Of a stretch of DNA of 64,000 bases, positions 56,725-64,000 are shown piece by piece (within the stretch, counting starts at the first letter, position 1; every line of letters begins with the position of its first letter). The stretch comes from Triplophysa rosa. Its lineage: Eukaryota; Chordata; Actinopteri; Cypriniformes; Nemacheilidae. The stretch spans positions 3,399,809 to 3,463,808 of the forward strand of contig NC_079897.1 in NCBI RefSeq assembly GCF_024868665.1, in the 5' to 3' direction. The notes beneath the pieces are model-generated. The model was not told the origin of the DNA. It worked only from the letters and a program-made list of their open reading frames with translations, and did no database searches. A program made the translations under genes and the position numbers.

Positions 56725-58802
56725 AACACCAGACAATACCAGCATAACTATGTAGAAGTCTTACTAACAAAGGAGCGCAGAACTCCAGGGTAGGGTTCTT
56801 GTTCTACTGTTTCAGGTGTGCTGTATATGGAGTATGACTCAGAGAAAAATCCCTAAGATCATGTAATGGCTGGAATACACTATAAGACTTTTAAAATCTG
56901 AACAGATTTTTTTTAAACTAGACATCATACACTTTTTGAAAGATTCAGATAGAAACACACTAACTGATCAAATCTGCAGACTGGCACAGACTTTCTGCAA
57001 ATCTGGGCAAAATCTGAGCAAAAGTCTTGTAGTGTATTTTAGCCTTAACTTTCAACCCATTTACTGCAAACCATACACAACACACACAAGACTTTTCTAG
57101 GTGATGCACAAGGCTTTTGCAATACTGTGTGGCTCATGACTCTACACAATGGGCTTTAGCCAGGTAAAACAAACAAAACCCTGAAAACAGCAGGACATCT
57201 CTAAAGCTGCCCATTCAACCAGCATCAGTACCTGGTTTAGGTCTTAACCTGAGATCAACATGCAAACATCATTTGATACTAGTATAAGCAGCCTGAATTC
57301 ACAACGACAGCAGGCAAAACTACAGGTTTGCAGAGCTAAAGGTAGAATGTTACTAAATCCTCTGCAAATACAAAAATATCAAATCATAATGAGATTGATT
57401 TATAAGAGACACTCGATAGCTACAAAAACAAGGCTGTGTTTAAACTATGAAGCCTTCCTATGATTTTCAATGACAACAAGGGAGAAAAACAAGCAACAGT
57501 AGCCCAAAAACATAAGACTTTGTTTGCATGTTCTACTTTTCATGTTTAGGGGCGGCTGCCTTCACAACATGACAAAAGAGCTTGTAAATACAAAGCTGAA
57601 TAATTTAGGGCCGAATGTAACCATACCCACACATCGTAGGGATCCAAGCCATGCCAGCAAGTGGCCACAGCTTTCATTTTAAGCGGGTCAGGTAATGACA
57701 CACTCGGATACCTCCAAAAGCACTGTCAAATTCCCTGTCATGTGCATTTAAAGACACATTAAAGAACAATAAAAACTAGGACAGGAGTGTGAAATGCCAA
57801 GATTATGACCATACATTTCTTAACAAACAGTGAATCACATTTGCCTCTGATTCTAATTCAGGCCATTGGAAAATACTACAGTTCAATAAGACAAAATTAT
57901 TGAGGTAACGTAATTACACTGTAATTAGGTGGATGCTGTAACACGATGAAACAGATAAATAAATCATCCAATCTAAACTCTTAATTTTCAACCAAAAGTC
58001 AAGCATAAACTCAGGACATCACATGTAATGAATAACACACATATTACACTACATGCAGCACTACAAATAATACAATCTACGAGAAAGTATCTAAACACAT
58101 AATACACAAGATAAAATCTAAATAAAAATGTAAAGCAAATATAATGTTTCATTCGAAGATAAGGCAAAAGTTAGTATATTTATTTAGTAGTAGCGCACCA
58201 ACACCATAAAGCAATATGTAACGCCAATTAAAAGACAATTAATAGCAGTTATCCATCACGGGCCACAGAGCTGTTAATTATTAATCGACATATATTGCTT
58301 TAAATCTACATAACGTATCTTATTCATGGATGTCAACGCATGACCAGTTGGTTAGCTGCTCAGCTAGCAAACACTCTCTCAGTGTCTCTTAAAGTTATCG
58401 AGGCACAAAAATGATGTTAGCTAACAAACTGAGGATGGGGTTTTGTCATACGCAATACGGTGAGTTTTATTAGACTTTTAATGAACTTTAATATTTTGCT
58501 TAATTGTTGGTTTGTCCAGTGTGAGCAGGTTAAGGACAGTCAACCATTCGCTCACCGTCCCCTCAGAGTCCTAAATCCTGCTTCAAAGCCAACCTAACTT
58601 TCCCTTCTGGTGCCTTACTTTCACAGGTCTCCACAGAAAACACCTATTTTGTTATCAAACTACTGTATAAATAACTGACACTTTTCTCTCAGAAGAATCT
58701 AATCTGGGGGGGCTGAGGTAACTCGACCCGGTTCCCGTTACAAACGCTCGAGAAGCTTTTCTCGGGCACGCGCAGCTAAAGCTAACGCAGTTACGTGCTT
58801 AC

Positions 58803-58980
58803 CTCGAGCGGCCTCGCGGAATTTCTCTCACATTTCTCTCTCGCTGTTTTTGCTTGCAGAAAATCGCCACGGAGTCGTCCTCCTCTGGGGTAATTTGTTG
58901 TTTAGCTTTGTGTAAATGGCGAAAATACGGTTCGCTCGTTGTCCTTAAAAGACTTGACGACTAAGTACATTCCTACTCCC
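58803..58980 (-). promoter_or_regulatory. otud7b: Probable otud7b non-coding first exon and promoter
   Basis: On the minus strand GGCCGCTCGAG is followed by GTAAGC, a consensus donor at 58802-58801. The region upstream is richer in CpG than its surroundings. The first exon has no ATG-initiated coding continuation, consistent with 5' UTR before exon 2. The 5' end is approximate. Confidence 0.5.
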
Positions 58981-58989
58981 ACAACAACA

Positions 58990-60480
58990 ACAATGTCAAC
59001 CAAGGCGCTACAAAACCCGCCCATCTAAGGAAACGCTACTGGCCTTTTGGACCAATCAGAAGGCGAGTTGAGTTTGACCGACACGAAATTGAGCCAATGA
59101 TAGGATGCGTTTCCGATTAGGCTCGGCCTTCGGGTAGATGAGGGCAAATGTGAATTGAGAATGGGAGCTCAGTATTCCACGCTAGTTGGACAGGCACATT
59201 GTACATGGTGGGCATCGGTTCGAGGAGTCTATGAACTAATATCTGACATGAGTCACAGTGACAAAGCAATAAGAAGTTAGTGGGAGGGGTGACTCGGTTG
59301 TGATGTCATTTGCTGTTGCTGGAGAAATGACATCAGCATCAATTGCATGTTTTGTCAATGTGACCTCATCTTGACACATTTTAAGGTTTAGAGTTCATGT
59401 TACAGTAGCATATTTTTGTTGTTAAACATTTACTTGCAGTGCATTCTAGCTATAGATATTTGGTTGTGGGCATTTCATGGGAGACAAACCAATGAGTTTG
59501 GTGTTGCTAGTTGTGCTACAAAGCATTCTGTACATCATGATCAAAATCTCAAATCATTTATCCTTTATTATACATCTGGCATAATTTACATTAAATTTAT
59601 CAATTTAATAAGTTAGGCATCTATTAGATACACCTGTTAAAACTCCCTTTGCCCCGTTTATAGGGATGTAACGATTCACTCAGCTCACGATGCGATGCGA
59701 TTCACGATTCTGATCTCACGATGCGATTTATTCACGATTTATTTTGAAAAAATGAGTTGAAACTAATTAGAAATGAACAACTTCCCTTGCATTATTTCTT
59801 AAATGCTTCACGTTTCTTTGTATGATAAAATAATGTTTTATTTCAAATAACAAAACTAAACTGCAATTTTATAACAAATTAATAATAGAAAAAGTCTCTA
59901 ATATAAACAAACTAATACTGTCTGTGCTTTTCTTGGATTTTTTTGCATTTAAGAAATATCAGCATCCACGTTTAGGTTTGCAGTGAAAATAGCGGCCCCT
60001 GCTGTTCAAAAAATGTATTGCGATTCAGTTCAAGCCTCAACCGATTTGAATCGTCGCTCATTATAACCGATTTTCAACCGGCTCACGGTGAATCGTTACA
60101 TCCCTACCCGTTTACTATTTTAACAACTTAGTTTCAATTGCAATTATTACCCTGAAATTATGAGCTCTTAAGAACTATTTATTGTAAATTAATTACAGAC
60201 CCATAAAAACAATCAAAAATGAAGCAAAAACAGTTTGAGTGATTTGTGTGCAAAACAAAGTGACAAAACCAAATTCACATTCAGTGTAAACAACCAAAGA
60301 CACTCATTATGCTTTAATAATTAGTGGTAATACTGATCTTGCTAATAAAATAAGTTGACAACATATTAAGTACTTATGAATTGGGGACTTTTTGCAATAT
60401 GAATAGTCCCCAAGCACATAATCTGCTGGGAACTGCACCAGGCAAATCATGTGGGCAAAAAAAGCAAAGCAGGACCAATG
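58990..60480. other. Intergenic interval between otud7b promoter and rbm8a 3' end
   Basis: It contains the hAT-like element at 59661-60106. Otherwise nothing gene-like is recognised. otud7b and rbm8a are arranged head-to-tail on the minus strand. Confidence 0.6.
59661..60106. mobile_element. hAT-like MITE, 446 bp, TSD CCCGTTTA
   Basis: TAGGGATGTAACGATTCACT at the left and TGAATCGTTACATCCCTA at the right are inverted. The perfect 8-bp duplication CCCGTTTA is at 59653-59660 and 60107-60114. No coding sequence. Confidence 0.9.
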
Positions 60481-60497
60481 GTGTTCATCCAAATAAA

Positions 60498-60503
60498 TTT
60501 ATT
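60498..60503 (-). terminator. rbm8a: Likely poly(A) signal AATAAA of rbm8a
   Basis: Plus-strand TTTATT is AATAAA on the minus strand, about 265 bases after the stop codon, giving a compact 3' UTR (about 60480-60765). Confidence 0.6.
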
Positions 60504-60765
60504 GGAAATGTACATCAAATAACCAATCATAAAACAGATTTCACTGAGTGAAACGCATGTACTACCACTTTGTACAAGATGAAAATACCTACTTTAACAT
60601 ACATCAGCAATGCCTGTCATTCATTCAGACCATTGCAGAGTAACATTTAAGACAAAATAACTAAGAAACGAATTTAGAGAGATACACACTTCAATTTGAT
60701 GCCAAACTGTCTTGAGGATATATAAAGCAACACAAGGGACACACCGGAGGCAACTAAGGGAAAAA

Positions 60766-64000
<3,235 letters not shown>

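Larger units (their letters stand above)
41523..58802 (-). other. otud7b: otud7b intron 1 (about 17 kb), transposon-rich
   Basis: It lies between the 5' non-coding exon and exon 2. It holds the Tc1/mariner element, three nested elements at 49841-52088, two further hAT-like sequences, the Kolobok-like copy at 56164 and a MITE at 43426-44037. No host exon is recognised. Stretches 41523-43425, 44038-47059, 52089-52795, 54621-56163 and 56725-58803 show nothing beyond simple repeats such as (TA)n near 45700-45735. Confidence 0.65.

Overview
The window is vertebrate nuclear DNA, almost certainly from a teleost and probably a cyprinid-type fish. Genes are split into short exons with canonical GT/AG junctions, introns are AT-rich and full of small DNA transposons, and three genes have clear vertebrate orthologues. 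I found no bacterial operons, CRISPR arrays, rRNA or intact tRNA genes. Exons were joined by hand, using reading-phase continuity and remembered family sequences; no alignment was run.

Layout. (1) 231-1293, + strand: a two-exon gene for a 145-residue RING-finger protein that I cannot name. Its poly(A) signal lies near 2255. (2) 3528-26433, - strand: mtmr11, a myotubularin-related pseudophosphatase. Seventeen coding exons join in phase to 846 codons plus stop. (3) 32728-41426, - strand: otud7b (Cezanne), an OTU deubiquitinase. Eleven coding exons join in phase to 913 codons plus stop. A probable non-coding first exon lies near 58.8-58.98 kb, which makes intron 1 about 17 kb. (4) 60766 to beyond the right edge, - strand: the last three coding exons of rbm8a (Y14), an exon-junction-complex core protein. 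mtmr11 and otud7b are neighbours in mammals too (human 1q21), and rbm8a maps to the same wider region, so the order looks like ancestral microsynteny.

Most of the rest is transposon-derived. There is an intact-looking Tc1/mariner element (47060-48284) whose 346-aa transposase has D-D-E spacing with 36 residues between the last two acidic residues. Five hAT-like elements start with TAGGG and are bounded by 8-bp target duplications. A TTAA-flanked Kolobok-like family has one copy carrying THAP-domain debris and three short copies sharing a deletion junction. A PIF/Harbinger element with MADF and transposase remnants is nested inside a hAT element. Two other MITE families are abundant, and there are mini- and microsatellites.

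Functionally the genes are unrelated housekeeping or regulatory genes: phosphoinositide pseudophosphatase, Lys11-type deubiquitinase, mRNA splicing/NMD factor and a RING protein. They share neighbourhood, not a pathway. The best candidates for something new are the TE biology (DD36E element, nested insertions, THAP-bearing parent of a MITE family) and the unassigned RING gene; I see no evidence of a wholly unknown system.
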